A stretch of 64,000 bases of DNA, taken from assembly GCA_023415795.1 (NCBI GenBank), contig JAEZJG010000024.1:44293-108292 (forward strand), read 5' to 3'. A program made the translations under genes and the position numbers. This stretch comes from Bacillota bacterium. Lineage in GTDB: Bacteria; Bacillota; Clostridia; Christensenellales; SZUA-584. Shown here piece by piece: positions 16,746 through 24,823 of this stretch (position 1 is its first letter; each line of letters begins with the position of its first letter). The notes under the pieces were generated by a model, which was not told the DNA's origin, did not search any database, and saw only the letters and a list, made by a program, of their open reading frames with translations.

Positions 16746-17747
16746 GTGAGAGACGGTATTGCGATTGCGGGTAACTTGACTGTGGATTTTGTTAAGGAGA
16801 TAGACATATTTCCGACCGAAGGCATGCTCAGCAACATTGGCAATGTGACAATGGGTGTGGGCGGCTGCGTGGCCAATACGTCTATCGACATTGCGAAGAT
16901 AGATGGTTCGCTTTGTGTAGAGGCGCTGGGCATGGTGGGCGACGATGCGAATGGGCGCTATGTGACCGGAGAGTTGAAAAAGTTAGGAATCAGCACGGCG
17001 GGCATTAAGGTGAATACGGACACCGTAACCTCCTTTACGGATGTGATGACAGTATCTGATGGTAAGGCGCGCACCTTTTTTCACGCACGCGGCGCTAACG
17101 CGGTGTTTGGCTTTGAGGATATTGACTTTGACAGTCTGAAGAGCCGATTCTTCCATATTGGCTATGCGCTGCTGCTGGACGGCTTTGATGCGCCTGATGC
17201 CGAGTATGGAACGGTGATGGCAAAAACGCTGGCGCGGGCGAAGCAAAAAGGACTTGTCACCTCTATGGATGTGGTCAGCGAAAACAGCGATCGGTTCTCA
17301 GCCATAGTCACACCCAGTTTGAAGTATTGCGATAACCTGATCATCAACGAAGTGGAAGCCTCCATGATAGTGCGCACTCCTGTGCGGCGTGACGGCGTGT
17401 TGGATAAAGCCGCGCTGAAGGATGTGTGCAGCGCTTTGATGGCAGCAGGTGTGGGCGAGAGGGTGGTTATACACGCGCCCGAGGCGGCTTGTGCAATGGA
17501 TAAACGCGGCAGCTTTGTCTGTGTACCGTCGCTGAAGCTGCCCGATGGATATGTGAAAGGAACTGTGGGTGCAGGCGATGCATTTTGTGCGGGCGTGTTG
17601 TATTCACTGTATCGGGAATATCCCATTGAGGAGGCTCTGCTGTTTGGGGCGGGTGCCGCAGCTTGCAGCCTTTCGGAGCTGAACTCGGTGGATGGCATGA
17701 GGGACTACGCCTATATACGCGGGCTTATAGAAAAGTACCGCGTCTGA
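16746..17747 (+). CDS. PfkB-family carbohydrate kinase
   Basis: A 333-residue ribokinase-like enzyme. The N-terminal GNLTVDF and GGCVANTSIDIAKI form the sugar pocket; VGDDANG is the conserved signature 1 region; the C-terminal GTVGAGDAFCAGVL (near 276-289) contains the GAGD anion hole and catalytic Asp. It phosphorylates a sugar or nucleoside with ATP; ribokinase, fructokinase or 2-keto-3-deoxygluconate kinase roles cannot be separated by eye. The GTG at 16746 follows AAGGAG at a spacing of about 11. It stands alone between two pseudogenes, one of them a LacI-type regulator on the opposite strand that may once have controlled a sugar operon here. Confidence 0.88.
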   Translation: MRDGIAIAGNLTVDFVKEIDIFPTEGMLSNIGNVTMGVGGCVANTSIDIAKIDGSLCVEALGMVGDDANGRYVTGELKKLGISTAGIKVNTDTVTSFTDVMTVSDGKARTFFHARGANAVFGFEDIDFDSLKSRFFHIGYALLLDGFDAPDAEYGTVMAKTLARAKQKGLVTSMDVVSENSDRFSAIVTPSLKYCDNLIINEVEASMIVRTPVRRDGVLDKAALKDVCSALMAAGVGERVVIHAPEAACAMDKRGSFVCVPSLKLPDGYVKGTVGAGDAFCAGVLYSLYREYPIEEALLFGAGAAACSLSELNSVDGMRDYAYIRGLIEKYRV

Positions 17748-17892
17748 TACTGGCTTACAAAACAGAGTTTGCTGTCTCGAACATCAAAACATTCATTATC
17801 CAGAACTCTTGCTGGCAGCTATGAGGGTGTCGTATTTATGAGATAAGCTATGCCCGGGGTGCGTGACTGCAAATAAAGGGAAGCATCAGACA

Positions 17893-18270
17893 CTATGGTG
17901 GCATAGAAGGGTAAGACACCCTCTCAAGGGTTCTTCCAAACGGTAAAATCTTAAATTGTGCACGCCCGGTGATGCTGGAAGACGATAGCACAATGCTTTC
18001 GTGCTTTCCACCTTTATCATTTATCGATCCGCTCCAATGCCTATTCGCCCATGGAGACCTCGTCTATGGACAGTGATGAAGGAGCGGGCTATGTGTATTT
18101 GAGCAGTTGGATATCGTCCATGCCAGAAGAAAATATCGTCGAGGATGGAGCAGCCTCTGTCTTTGGCTCATAGCATTGAGATGTAGATAAAGACGTCACT
18201 GGAACAGAATACGGCTGTGGGCATCTCGCCGTTTAATATGCGCTCCATGCAGAGGTAAGAGGCTGATTAT
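17893..18270 (-). pseudogene. Decayed LacI/GalR-family regulator, C-terminal part
   Basis: The minus strand yields the effector-binding domain of a LacI-type regulator in pieces. First YLCMERILNGEMPTAVFCSS then DVF (the conserved PTAVFC.SD core), a stop, then AKDRGCSILDDI, a frameshift, GMDDIQLLKYT, a stop, PAPSSLSIDEVSMGE, a stop, ALERIDK, and finally HESIVLSSSITGR to a stop at 17893. The HTH N-terminus is not visible. At least three in-frame stops and two shifts make it non-functional. It is not in the list of intact frames because no piece is long enough. Confidence 0.82.
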
Positions 18271-18299
18271 TTGGATTAGCGCGTACTATACTTGTTCAG

Positions 18300-18833
18300 T
18301 TAACTCTCAAGTGTACGGACATAATTGATTAACGGTGTTATCTGGTTTCGATCCGAACAGTCATAAGAATACTGAATCGCATCTGCGGCGCCTCGCTCAA
18401 CATCAGATTTGGTCCTTTTCATTTTCAAGAAAGCTTTTAGCATACCCATCATTAGCTTGTCAGAACCATGCATCCTAGAATAGTTCATGCCGCTTTGAAA
18501 ATAGAAGAATGCTATGTCCATATCAGGGGGTATGTTAACTTTTCTGAATCTTTCAATCTCTTCAGGAATAGCGGGAGTTGCTCCGGTTGCAAAAACGATG
18601 AGTTTCGCGTTGTTCATGGAAGATAGATTATTCTTGAAAAATCGCATTCCATTGATTGAGCCTGCATGTATGCCGCCGCCAAATATAACTATACTATATT
18701 GATTCAGCTGAGAGCACTTGATTTTCTCTAAGCTTACAACGTCACAGTGCAATTCTTCAGCAATCCAATGCGCGTATGTTTCAGTAAAACCGGTATTGGA
18801 TTTATAGATTACGATTCTATTTACATTGGTCAT
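18300..18833 (-). CDS. Flavodoxin-domain protein
   Basis: A 177-residue protein of the flavodoxin_5/HemG-like type. IVIYKSNTGFTETYAHWIAEEL at the N-terminus forms the FMN phosphate-binding loop (SNTGFTE), followed by IVIFGGGIHAGSING and LIVFATGATPAIPEEI. It probably binds FMN and carries electrons or acts as a flavin-dependent reductase in the cytosol. AGGAG lies about 8 bases before the ATG. The length is within the range of flavodoxin domain proteins annotated in Clostridia, whose partner is usually unknown. It is a single gene. Confidence 0.82.
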   Translation of the reverse strand: MTNVNRIVIYKSNTGFTETYAHWIAEELHCDVVSLEKIKCSQLNQYSIVIFGGGIHAGSINGMRFFKNNLSSMNNAKLIVFATGATPAIPEEIERFRKVNIPPDMDIAFFYFQSGMNYSRMHGSDKLMMGMLKAFLKMKRTKSDVERGAADAIQYSYDCSDRNQITPLINYVRTLES

Positions 18834-19155
18834 TCAAACTTCTCCTAGATTCAAAAACGATGGTTAAACCTATGTGATTGGCATCGCATCATAGTCATAA
18901 CGGTAATTATTCGACAAATCAGAAAAACACCCTTTTTAACAGGCATATTTCATAATAGATTTAGTTTTTATGGGACGGCGCGTTCAGTCTGCGACTATCC
19001 CCGCATGATGTGCAAAAATGTAGAACGCCCAAATGTACGACGTGCACGGCGCAAGCTATAACAGCTCGCGAAAAATTATAATTGTCCAAAAACATTACGA
19101 TTAAGTTTCAACCGTTACATTTTCACTAAAAAATGCATAAGAATTGCGGAATCGT
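18834..19155. other. Gene-free AT-rich spacer between divergent genes
   Basis: The stretch holds the upstream region of the flavodoxin gene (minus) and of the ireB operon (plus). I see no coding signal, repeat or hairpin of note in it. Confidence 0.5.
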
Positions 19156-19184
19156 TTGAACTCCACCGATAAGTAATATATAAT
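19156..19184 (+). promoter_or_regulatory. Sigma-A promoter of the ireB-ruvX operon
   Basis: TTGAAC at 19156-19161, a 17-base spacer and TATAAT at 19179-19184, 30 bases before the GTG start of ireB. Confidence 0.78.
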
Positions 19185-19213
19185 GAAGTCAGTAAATCAG
19201 GGGGTAAAGACAA

Positions 19214-19483
19214 GTGACCAGGTTTGATGAGACGATGAAATTCTCTCTGGCGAAAGAGCTGAGCAATCCGGCGCGGGAAGTGATCTGGCTGGTTTGCGAC
19301 GCGATGAAAGACAAGGGTTATGACCCGGTCAATCAGCTGGTGGGCTATATCATCTCCGGTGATCCCACTTACATCACAAACTACAAGAACGCTCGCTCGC
19401 TCATCAAAAGGGTGGAGCGCGACGAGCTGCTTGAGGAGTTTGTGAAGGTGTATATCGACAACCTGTCCAAGTCCGGCGAGTAA
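19214..19483 (+). CDS. ireB: IreB family regulatory phosphoprotein (UPF0297)
   Basis: An 89-residue protein matching the UPF0297/YrzL family along its length, including LAKELSNPAREVIWLVCDAM, GYDPVNQLVGYIISGDPTYI and the ARSLIKRVERDELLEEF tail. In Enterococcus faecalis IreB is phosphorylated by the PASTA kinase IreK and modulates cephalosporin resistance. A Thr in the N-terminal DETMKFS segment is in the region phosphorylated there. The start is GTG at 19214 after AGGGGG. The following ruvX and DUF1292 genes give the order conserved in Firmicutes. Confidence 0.93.
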   Translation: MTRFDETMKFSLAKELSNPAREVIWLVCDAMKDKGYDPVNQLVGYIISGDPTYITNYKNARSLIKRVERDELLEEFVKVYIDNLSKSGE

Positions 19484-19542
19484 CGTATCGGCGTTATTTT
19501 TCAGACTGCGCTGGTTTATTGCGCCCATAGCATGGTATAATA

Positions 19543-19566
19543 AAGCCGCCAAATGAGCGGCTTTTT
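19543..19566 (+). terminator. Hairpin with T-run between ireB and ruvX
   Basis: AAGCCGC pairs with GCGGCTT around a 7-base loop and is followed by TTTTGA. It should give partial termination inside the operon; a TATAAT-like site at 19536-19541 just before it may start a second transcript. Confidence 0.6.
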
Positions 19567-19616
19567 TGATGGAATCACACGCCGCCGCATAAATATATGG
19601 CTGATAAGGACGACGA

Positions 19617-20027
19617 ATGAAGAAGATAATGGGTATCGATATCGGCGAGAAGCGCATTGGCATCGCCATCTCTGACAGCTTGGGATATACGGCGCAGGGG
19701 GTGGAGACGTATACGCGCACCGGTGAGGGGGACGCCGCATATATCGCAAGCAAGATGAAGGAGTTGGGCGCGACGTTGGTGGTGGCAGGGCTGCCGCTGA
19801 ATATGAACGGCAGCGAGGGACCCGCTGTACAAAGCGTGCGTGAATTTGCTGCACAGCTGAATGAGCTGGGCGTGGAAACGGCGTTTCAGGACGAGCGTCT
19901 AACCACGGTGAGTGCCGAGCGGTTTCTGATAGAGGCGGACGTATCACGCAAGAAACGCCGTCAGGTGGTAGACAAGCTGGCCGCCGTTTATATATTGCGC
20001 GCGTACCTTGACAGGCATCCCTTTTAA
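19617..20027 (+). CDS. ruvX: Holliday junction resolvase-like protein RuvX/YqgF
   Basis: A 136-residue RNase H-fold protein of normal length. It begins with MGIDIGEKRIGIAISD, carrying the first catalytic Asp, continues with VVAGLPLNMNGSEG and ends with FQDERLTTVSAERFL and the conserved DKLAAVYILRAYLD, which carries the last acidic residue. Family members act in 16S rRNA 5'-end maturation and were first predicted as Holliday junction resolvases. AAGGACGA precedes the ATG at 19617. It lies between ireB and the DUF1292 gene, the usual Firmicutes context. Confidence 0.95.
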   Translation: MKKIMGIDIGEKRIGIAISDSLGYTAQGVETYTRTGEGDAAYIASKMKELGATLVVAGLPLNMNGSEGPAVQSVREFAAQLNELGVETAFQDERLTTVSAERFLIEADVSRKKRRQVVDKLAAVYILRAYLDRHPF

Positions 20028-20117
20028 TGGGATACTTTTCTGAATGGCGGATAGGTATAACTTGCCGCCTGACAGGGAGATAATATATCAGCCCAACCAA
20101 AGAGAAAAGGAGATATT

Positions 20118-20444
20118 ATGAGCGACGAAGATGTAATCGTGATGGTTGACGAGGAAGGCACCGAGGTTCGCTTTCTGCACATTATGACGTTTGACTTTGA
20201 AGGCAGCTTCTATGTGGCCCTGACCCCCGAGGAGACGGTGGACGGCATCGAAAACGGCGAAGTGCTGCTGATGGAGATCATTGAGGATGAGGACGGCGAA
20301 GAGACCTACGCGCCCGTTGAGGACGAGGCCAAGCTGGACAAAGTCTGGGATGAGTTTGAGCGTCTGTACTATGAGGATGAGGACGAGGACGGCGAAGAAG
20401 AGCACGTGCATGGTCCCGACTGTGACCACGGCGACAAGGAATAA
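20118..20444 (+). CDS. DUF1292 family protein (YrzB-like)
   Basis: A 108-residue, strongly acidic protein. The DUF1292 core (EDVIVMVDEEGTEVRFLHIMTF, then FYVALTPEE and the acidic strand ending EETYAPVEDE) covers residues 3-75. The C-terminal 35 residues are Asp/Glu runs ending in HVHGPDCDHGDKE, a possible metal-binding tail absent from short family members. AAAGGAG lies 7 bases before the ATG. Its function is unknown, but it follows ireB and ruvX as in most Firmicutes. Confidence 0.9.
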   Translation: MSDEDVIVMVDEEGTEVRFLHIMTFDFEGSFYVALTPEETVDGIENGEVLLMEIIEDEDGEETYAPVEDEAKLDKVWDEFERLYYEDEDEDGEEEHVHGPDCDHGDKE

Positions 20445-20456
20445 GGAATAGATTTC

Positions 20457-21116
20457 ATGCCGTACGTGTTTGCCGCGCTGCTTTGCGCGTTCGCCGCGGC
20501 ATACGCAATCAAGCGCCGCAGCGGCAGCCTGCTCAGCCGCGTGTTTTACAAGTGCGCCGCCAGTGTCAGCTTTCTGCTGCTGGCGGTCAGCATACACACC
20601 GGTATGCCGCATGGCTACTATACACTGATAGTGGCGGGACTGTGCGCCTCGCTGGCGGGAGACGTTTGCCTGCTGTTCGCCGACAGGGGCGAAGGGTTTT
20701 TGCTGGGCGGCATGGCTGCGTTCGCGGCGGCACAGGGCTTTTATATCGCCGGGTTTTGGATGATAGCGTCCCCTTCATGGGTGGACGCTATTTTTTTCTC
20801 TGCTCTGATGGTGCTGGCGTTCGTGCTGCTGCGGACACGCCGCATTAAGGCGGGGCATAGTGCAGCTGCATTATGGGGATATGCCGCGCTTCTGTGCCTG
20901 ATGACGGCGCGTGCAGTGTCGATGCTGTGGGCGGCGCATATGCCGATGCTATTCGGCATATTTGCGGCGGCAGGCGGTATGCTGTTTGCCGCGTCGGATG
21001 TACTGCTGGGCGCGGAACAGCGGACGGGAAGCCCATTGGCAGGCTCGCTATCTACCATCGCTTATTATGCTGCGCAGGGGCTGCTTGCTCTGACGGTGCA
21101 GTTTGCCATGCCGTGA
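20457..21116 (+). CDS. YhhN family membrane protein (lysoplasmalogenase-like)
   Basis: A 219-residue protein with about eight short hydrophobic helices. Family marks are KCAASVSFLLLAV, GLCASLAGDVCLLF with the conserved Asp, and GMLFAASDVLLGAEQ near the C-terminus. The family includes eukaryotic TMEM86B lysoplasmalogenase and bacterial YhhN. It follows the DUF1292 gene by 12 bases, so it is probably the last gene of the ireB operon. Lysoplasmalogenase activity would fit an anaerobe with plasmalogen lipids, but this is inference. Confidence 0.8.
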   Translation: MPYVFAALLCAFAAAYAIKRRSGSLLSRVFYKCAASVSFLLLAVSIHTGMPHGYYTLIVAGLCASLAGDVCLLFADRGEGFLLGGMAAFAAAQGFYIAGFWMIASPSWVDAIFFSALMVLAFVLLRTRRIKAGHSAAALWGYAALLCLMTARAVSMLWAAHMPMLFGIFAAAGGMLFAASDVLLGAEQRTGSPLAGSLSTIAYYAAQGLLALTVQFAMP

Positions 21117-21148
21117 CAACGCTGTTGTGTCAGGATTTACGGCTGTGC

Positions 21149-21898
21149 TTACTGAACGGCAGGCGGCTCCGTGATCACCACGCGGTGCGCTGTGAACGGG
21201 TTCTTGCGCACTGCAAGTGACCACAGATAGGGGTAGCGTCCCTTGAGGTGCTTCGTATAGCCTACCCATTCGCCCACCAGCAGACCCCATGCGCGCACCA
21301 TATCACCGCCCAGATGCATGATATCGCTGGCGGGCAGAGTGCTCACATCCGCGCGGCTTTCCAACTCGTCGATCAGGTGATAGAGTGCCCAGAGCGTATC
21401 GGTAAACGTATCGTGCTCCAGCAGATTGGGATTGGAAAACATCGCAAGTATTCCAGGCTTTTTTTGTGGCAACAGAGCCTTGAGCTCTGCCACGGCTTGG
21501 GCGGAGAGCTGCGCGTGGTATGTGCCTTGGCGCATTGCCGATGCTGTTTCATCAAACATTCTATCCGTCCATTTGGAACTCATTTGCAGCTGCTCTGGCT
21601 GGGGGCTGTCCATTAATGGGCGCATGATCTCAAGTGCGACCGTGCCGGTTTCAGCAAAAAATGCGCCGATCAATATGTTAATCTGCTCCAAACGGTCACG
21701 TTTCTCACGGGCACGCAGCACGCGCTCCAGAACAAACGTTACAAGCACAATGTTGAGCGGCAAAAATGCGAGATCCTGAAAGAATAGATACGATGATTCT
21801 GACGGATTGTGAAAGATAATTTCCTGCAGCGCGTAAAACAGCACAGACATTAAAACCAGCATGGCGATAAGGATATGCTCAAAACGTATTCGCTTCAT
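21149..21898 (-). CDS. Uncharacterised membrane-anchored protein, 249 residues
   Basis: I do not recognise the family. Two hydrophobic segments (about residues 9-24 and 41-60, the latter LAFLPLNIVLVTFVLERVL) are followed by a basic turn RAREKRDRLEQ and a mostly helical cytosolic part of 180 residues that includes ILIGAFFAETGTVALEIMRPL and an acidic ELESRADVS segment. GGAGGGG lies 5 bases before the ATG at 21898. It converges on the YhhN gene with 32 bases between the stops. Confidence 0.75.
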   Translation of the reverse strand: MKRIRFEHILIAMLVLMSVLFYALQEIIFHNPSESSYLFFQDLAFLPLNIVLVTFVLERVLRAREKRDRLEQINILIGAFFAETGTVALEIMRPLMDSPQPEQLQMSSKWTDRMFDETASAMRQGTYHAQLSAQAVAELKALLPQKKPGILAMFSNPNLLEHDTFTDTLWALYHLIDELESRADVSTLPASDIMHLGGDMVRAWGLLVGEWVGYTKHLKGRYPYLWSLAVRKNPFTAHRVVITEPPAVQ

Positions 21899-22102
21899 AT
21901 AAACCCCTCCACATTTGCACTCATTATATCACCTAAAGCATATGCAACACCAGACGTACACTGTTGCAGAAAATGTGCCGCCTGCACCGCCAGAGTTAAC
22001 CAATTATTAAAAATCGTAAAGAAATCGTAATAAATTTGATGAAAACGCTTGCAATGGAGCTGCCTTTTCTATAAAATTGATAAAAAAGCAATGGAGGGTG
22101 CA

Positions 22103-23311
22103 ATGCGGAGAAATCGCAGCAGACGATACACGGGAAGAGCGTATGTGGGTTACGGTGTAAAGGGTGCGAAAGGCGCGGCAGGTGTAAAAGGAAAGCTGCT
22201 TTCTGCGCTGGATGCATTCCGTCATTACAGCGGCAGAAGGCGCGTGCTGGTGTTTGGCGGCGCGGGACTGCTGGTTGTTGCCGCTGCGGTGCTGCTGGTG
22301 GTTCTGCTGCCCGGCGGTGTTCCGGCGATGTCGCCGGAGAACAGTATAGCGCTGGCGGACGCGGGAGACAATGTTTTGCCTTTGTCCGTTGACACTGAGC
22401 CCACGGCAACGCCCGCTCCCACGCCAGACCCCACGCCAACCCCCACCCCAACCCCCACGCCAGATCCGACACTGCAAAAGGGTGACGAGAATGAGCGCGT
22501 ACAAAAGCTGCAGGAGCGATTGATCGACCTTGGATATCTTGATGTGGACGAAACCACGCAGCTGTTTGGCCCCGCGACGAAGTACGCAGTAGAGCTATTC
22601 CAGCGTCAGCACGGGCTGGATCAGGACGGCATTGCGGGTCCGGAGACGCTGCTGAAGATATATGCTGATGACGCGAAGAAATATACGCTGCTGGAGGGTA
22701 CGCGCGGCGAGGATGTGGACAGCCTTCAGCGGCAGCTGGTGGATTTGGGCTACATGAGCAAGACGACGGGCTATTACGGCGACGAGACCGTGAAGGCCGT
22801 GAAGGACTTTCAGGAGCGTAACAAGCTATCGGCGGACGGCAAGACGGGTGAAAAAACGCTGGATCTGATCTACTCTCCCGACGCCAAACCCAGCGCATCC
22901 AAGGCACAGGCAGCAAAGCGCAGCGCCAACATAAAGGAGATGCTGAAGGTGGCGGCGGAACAGGTGGGCAAGCCGTACATTCTGGGCCACGAGGGCCCCA
23001 AATCCTTCGACTGCTCCGGTCTTGTGTACTACTGCTTGAAGCAGGCAGGCTCGTCTCGCGGGCGTTACAACGCCGCCGGTTACTCCAAGGTATCGGATTG
23101 GGAGAAGATTAAGTCGATGGGTGATCTTCAGAAGGGTGATTTGCTGTTTTTCTGGCATTCGTCCGCGAAGACGCGAATCGGGCACGTGGGTATCTATATC
23201 GGCGGCGGCATGATGATTGACGCGTCCACCAGCAACGGCAAGGTGGTCAAGCGTTCTTGCACCACGTCCACATGGAAGAAGCTGTTCGTGTTCGCGCGCA
23301 GGCCATGGTAG
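22103..23311 (+). CDS. NlpC/P60 peptidoglycan endopeptidase with two PG-binding domains
   Basis: A 402-residue envelope protein. A long basic N-terminus (1-45) is followed by one membrane helix (about 47-69), a Pro/Thr-rich linker (105-128) made of PTPTP repeats, two PG_binding_1 domains (about 130-190 and 200-260; LQERLIDLGYLD and LQRQLVDLGYMS) and a C-terminal NlpC/P60 domain (283-402) with catalytic Cys in FDCSGLVYY and His in IGHVGIYIG. It cuts stem peptides of peptidoglycan outside the membrane. The ATG at 22103 follows GGAGGG by 4 bases. Confidence 0.93.
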   Translation: MRRNRSRRYTGRAYVGYGVKGAKGAAGVKGKLLSALDAFRHYSGRRRVLVFGGAGLLVVAAAVLLVVLLPGGVPAMSPENSIALADAGDNVLPLSVDTEPTATPAPTPDPTPTPTPTPTPDPTLQKGDENERVQKLQERLIDLGYLDVDETTQLFGPATKYAVELFQRQHGLDQDGIAGPETLLKIYADDAKKYTLLEGTRGEDVDSLQRQLVDLGYMSKTTGYYGDETVKAVKDFQERNKLSADGKTGEKTLDLIYSPDAKPSASKAQAAKRSANIKEMLKVAAEQVGKPYILGHEGPKSFDCSGLVYYCLKQAGSSRGRYNAAGYSKVSDWEKIKSMGDLQKGDLLFFWHSSAKTRIGHVGIYIGGGMMIDASTSNGKVVKRSCTTSTWKKLFVFARRPW

Positions 23312-23332
23312 GCGCATAAGGCAGAGAAAGCG

Positions 23333-23368
23333 AAGCGGGCCGGGAGGAAACCTCTAGCCCGCTTTTTT
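23333..23368 (+). terminator. Intrinsic terminator of the NlpC/P60 gene
   Basis: AAGCGGGC pairs with GCCCGCTT, closing a loop that itself contains GGAGG/CCTC, and is followed by TTTTTTG. Confidence 0.85.
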
Positions 23369-23400
23369 GTTGGCGGTGATGGGGGCGATGGTTTAAGGCC

Positions 23401-23417
23401 GTGGGGCGCTGCCCCAC
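23401..23417. repeat. Short palindromic hairpin, REP-like
   Basis: GTGGGGC GCT GCCCCAC is a perfect 7-bp stem. It lies in a 143-base gene-free gap after the NlpC terminator and looks like a dispersed palindrome rather than a terminator, as no T-run follows. Copies elsewhere in the genome would confirm that. Confidence 0.45.
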
Positions 23418-23511
23418 ACCCCGCTGCAGGTTCAGCCTCCAGACCTCGGTACGTTCCTGAGGTAATACGTGGATATAGACCCCATGACTATGTGCCGTGG
23501 GTCACAACTAA

Positions 23512-24135
23512 TCACCCCCGCTCGCAGTAGGGCAAGCCGCCGTTGGTGCGGTGGTGCTCGCGGCAGGCGTCGCAGTTCTTGTAGCGCGGGCAGTTCTTCT
23601 TCTTGCAGGGGCAGAGGTCGGGGTTCCAGCGGGCAGCCTGCTTCTCCGCCAGCTTGTCGAACTTCCGCTTGCGCTGCGCGTTGACGGCGGCGGAACCGAG
23701 ATACGAGAAGAACGCGATAACGGGGCTCCACTCACGTACGGGCGATATCGGCTTGAAGTGGATCACGCCCGGGCTGTTGGTGGCGCGACCGGGACAGACG
23801 TCCTTTTCTTCGCCGTTCACCGTCACCCGGCACCACACATGCCCTGAAACGAAGGGCTTGAGCACAACGCCCTCCAGCACCGTCTCTGGTATCACATTTC
23901 GGACAGCGTGAACAAGTCGACTTTGTATGCCAAGGCGTGAGAGTATGCGGCTGAGCGCGCTGGCTTGGTGCCAGCAGTAGCCGCGCCCCTTTTCAAACGC
24001 CGTCCCAGGCATGTCGAATGAATTGTTGTATGAATACGTCATCTGCTTATTCACTAGAGACTGAGCGCACGACACCAGCTCCCAGCCCGCAAGACCGATG
24101 CTGCGGCACTGCAAAACGGCCTCCTCTATCGTCAT
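23512..24135 (-). CDS. Transglutaminase-like protein with a Cys-rich tail
   Basis: A 207-residue cytosolic protein. The transglutaminase core shows the catalytic Cys in GRGYCWHQASALSRIL (about residue 53), the His in SGHVWCRVTVNG and the Asp in KDVCPG. The last 35 residues form a cluster of six Cys and two adjacent His (CPCKKKNC, CDACREHH, PYC) that looks like a small metal-binding knuckle. The ATG at 24135 follows GGAGGT by 7 bases; a longer frame to 24318 runs through the divergent promoter. The family may act as a cysteine protease or amidase; the substrate is unknown. Confidence 0.78.
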   Translation of the reverse strand: MTIEEAVLQCRSIGLAGWELVSCAQSLVNKQMTYSYNNSFDMPGTAFEKGRGYCWHQASALSRILSRLGIQSRLVHAVRNVIPETVLEGVVLKPFVSGHVWCRVTVNGEEKDVCPGRATNSPGVIHFKPISPVREWSPVIAFFSYLGSAAVNAQRKRKFDKLAEKQAARWNPDLCPCKKKNCPRYKNCDACREHHRTNGGLPYCERG

Positions 24136-24253
24136 GGCGCATACCTCCAAATCTGCCCGCATTATACCATGAATGCAGGCGTTCTGTGATAGTTTGCCTG
24201 CGCTTATGACATTTAATTTAAAGCGCGTCATTAAGTGGAAACGCAATCCATAG

Positions 24254-24282
24254 TTGACAAATGATAGGGCAACTGATATGAT
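24254..24282 (+). promoter_or_regulatory. Sigma-A promoter of the Rnk/GreA-like gene
   Basis: TTGACA at 24254-24259, a 17-base spacer and TATGAT at 24277-24282. The transcript would carry a leader of about 120 bases. Its end (GGAGGA 24400-24405) is the ribosome site. Confidence 0.75.
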
Positions 24283-24408
24283 AACTGTGTCCACAGGATT
24301 GGAAAGGATATGAGGCATTTCGTACGTGCGAGGTGTCTTTTCCTTATTAAAGCGCCGAGGCTTGCCGCGGTGCCTGTCTTTTTTTTATTCGAGCGATAGG
24401 AGGAACTC

Positions 24409-24813
24409 ATGGAAAAACAGATTATGATGACGCAGCAGGATCGGACAAAGCTGCGTAAAATGATCGGCGACATATTGCTGACAGAGCTGGACGGAACGGG
24501 ACATGTGCGTGCGCTGGATGTGGAGCTTGAACGCGCCGCCGCGGTGGATTCTGCCGAGATTCCACCCGACGTGATTACGATGCGTTCGCGCGTGAGGCTG
24601 GCGTTCGGCGATGACGAAGACGAGGAGTATACGCTGGTATACCCGGAGGAGGCAGACATGTCCGAAAACCGCATATCCGTGCTGTCACCCGTGGGCACAG
24701 CGATACTGGGCTACCGAGCGGGAGACGTGGTCAGCTGGGACGTGCCGGACGGCAGCATTGCTATCCGCATCAACAGCGTGGTTTATCAGCCGGAAGCTGC
24801 GGGAGACGAATAG
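24409..24813 (+). CDS. GreA/GreB C-terminal domain protein (Rnk-like)
   Basis: A 134-residue protein. It has a short helical N-terminus (MTQQDRTKLRKMIGDILL) and a Gre-type C-terminal FKBP-like domain. That domain contains the conserved VTMRSRVRL-like segment, YTLVYPEEAD, ISVLSPVGTAILGYRAGDVVSWD and a final strand. It is half the length of GreA and lacks the long coiled coil, as in Rnk (regulator of nucleoside diphosphate kinase), so it probably binds RNA polymerase near the secondary channel without cleavage activity. It is a single gene with its own promoter and converges on the phzF-like gene. Confidence 0.85.
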   Translation: MEKQIMMTQQDRTKLRKMIGDILLTELDGTGHVRALDVELERAAAVDSAEIPPDVITMRSRVRLAFGDDEDEEYTLVYPEEADMSENRISVLSPVGTAILGYRAGDVVSWDVPDGSIAIRINSVVYQPEAAGDE

Positions 24814-24823
24814 CGGATTGCGC

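Noticed and set aside
21149..21898. Considered as a histidine kinase or receptor fragment because of the two helices and long cytosolic part
   Set aside because: No H-box, HATPase or receiver motif is visible.
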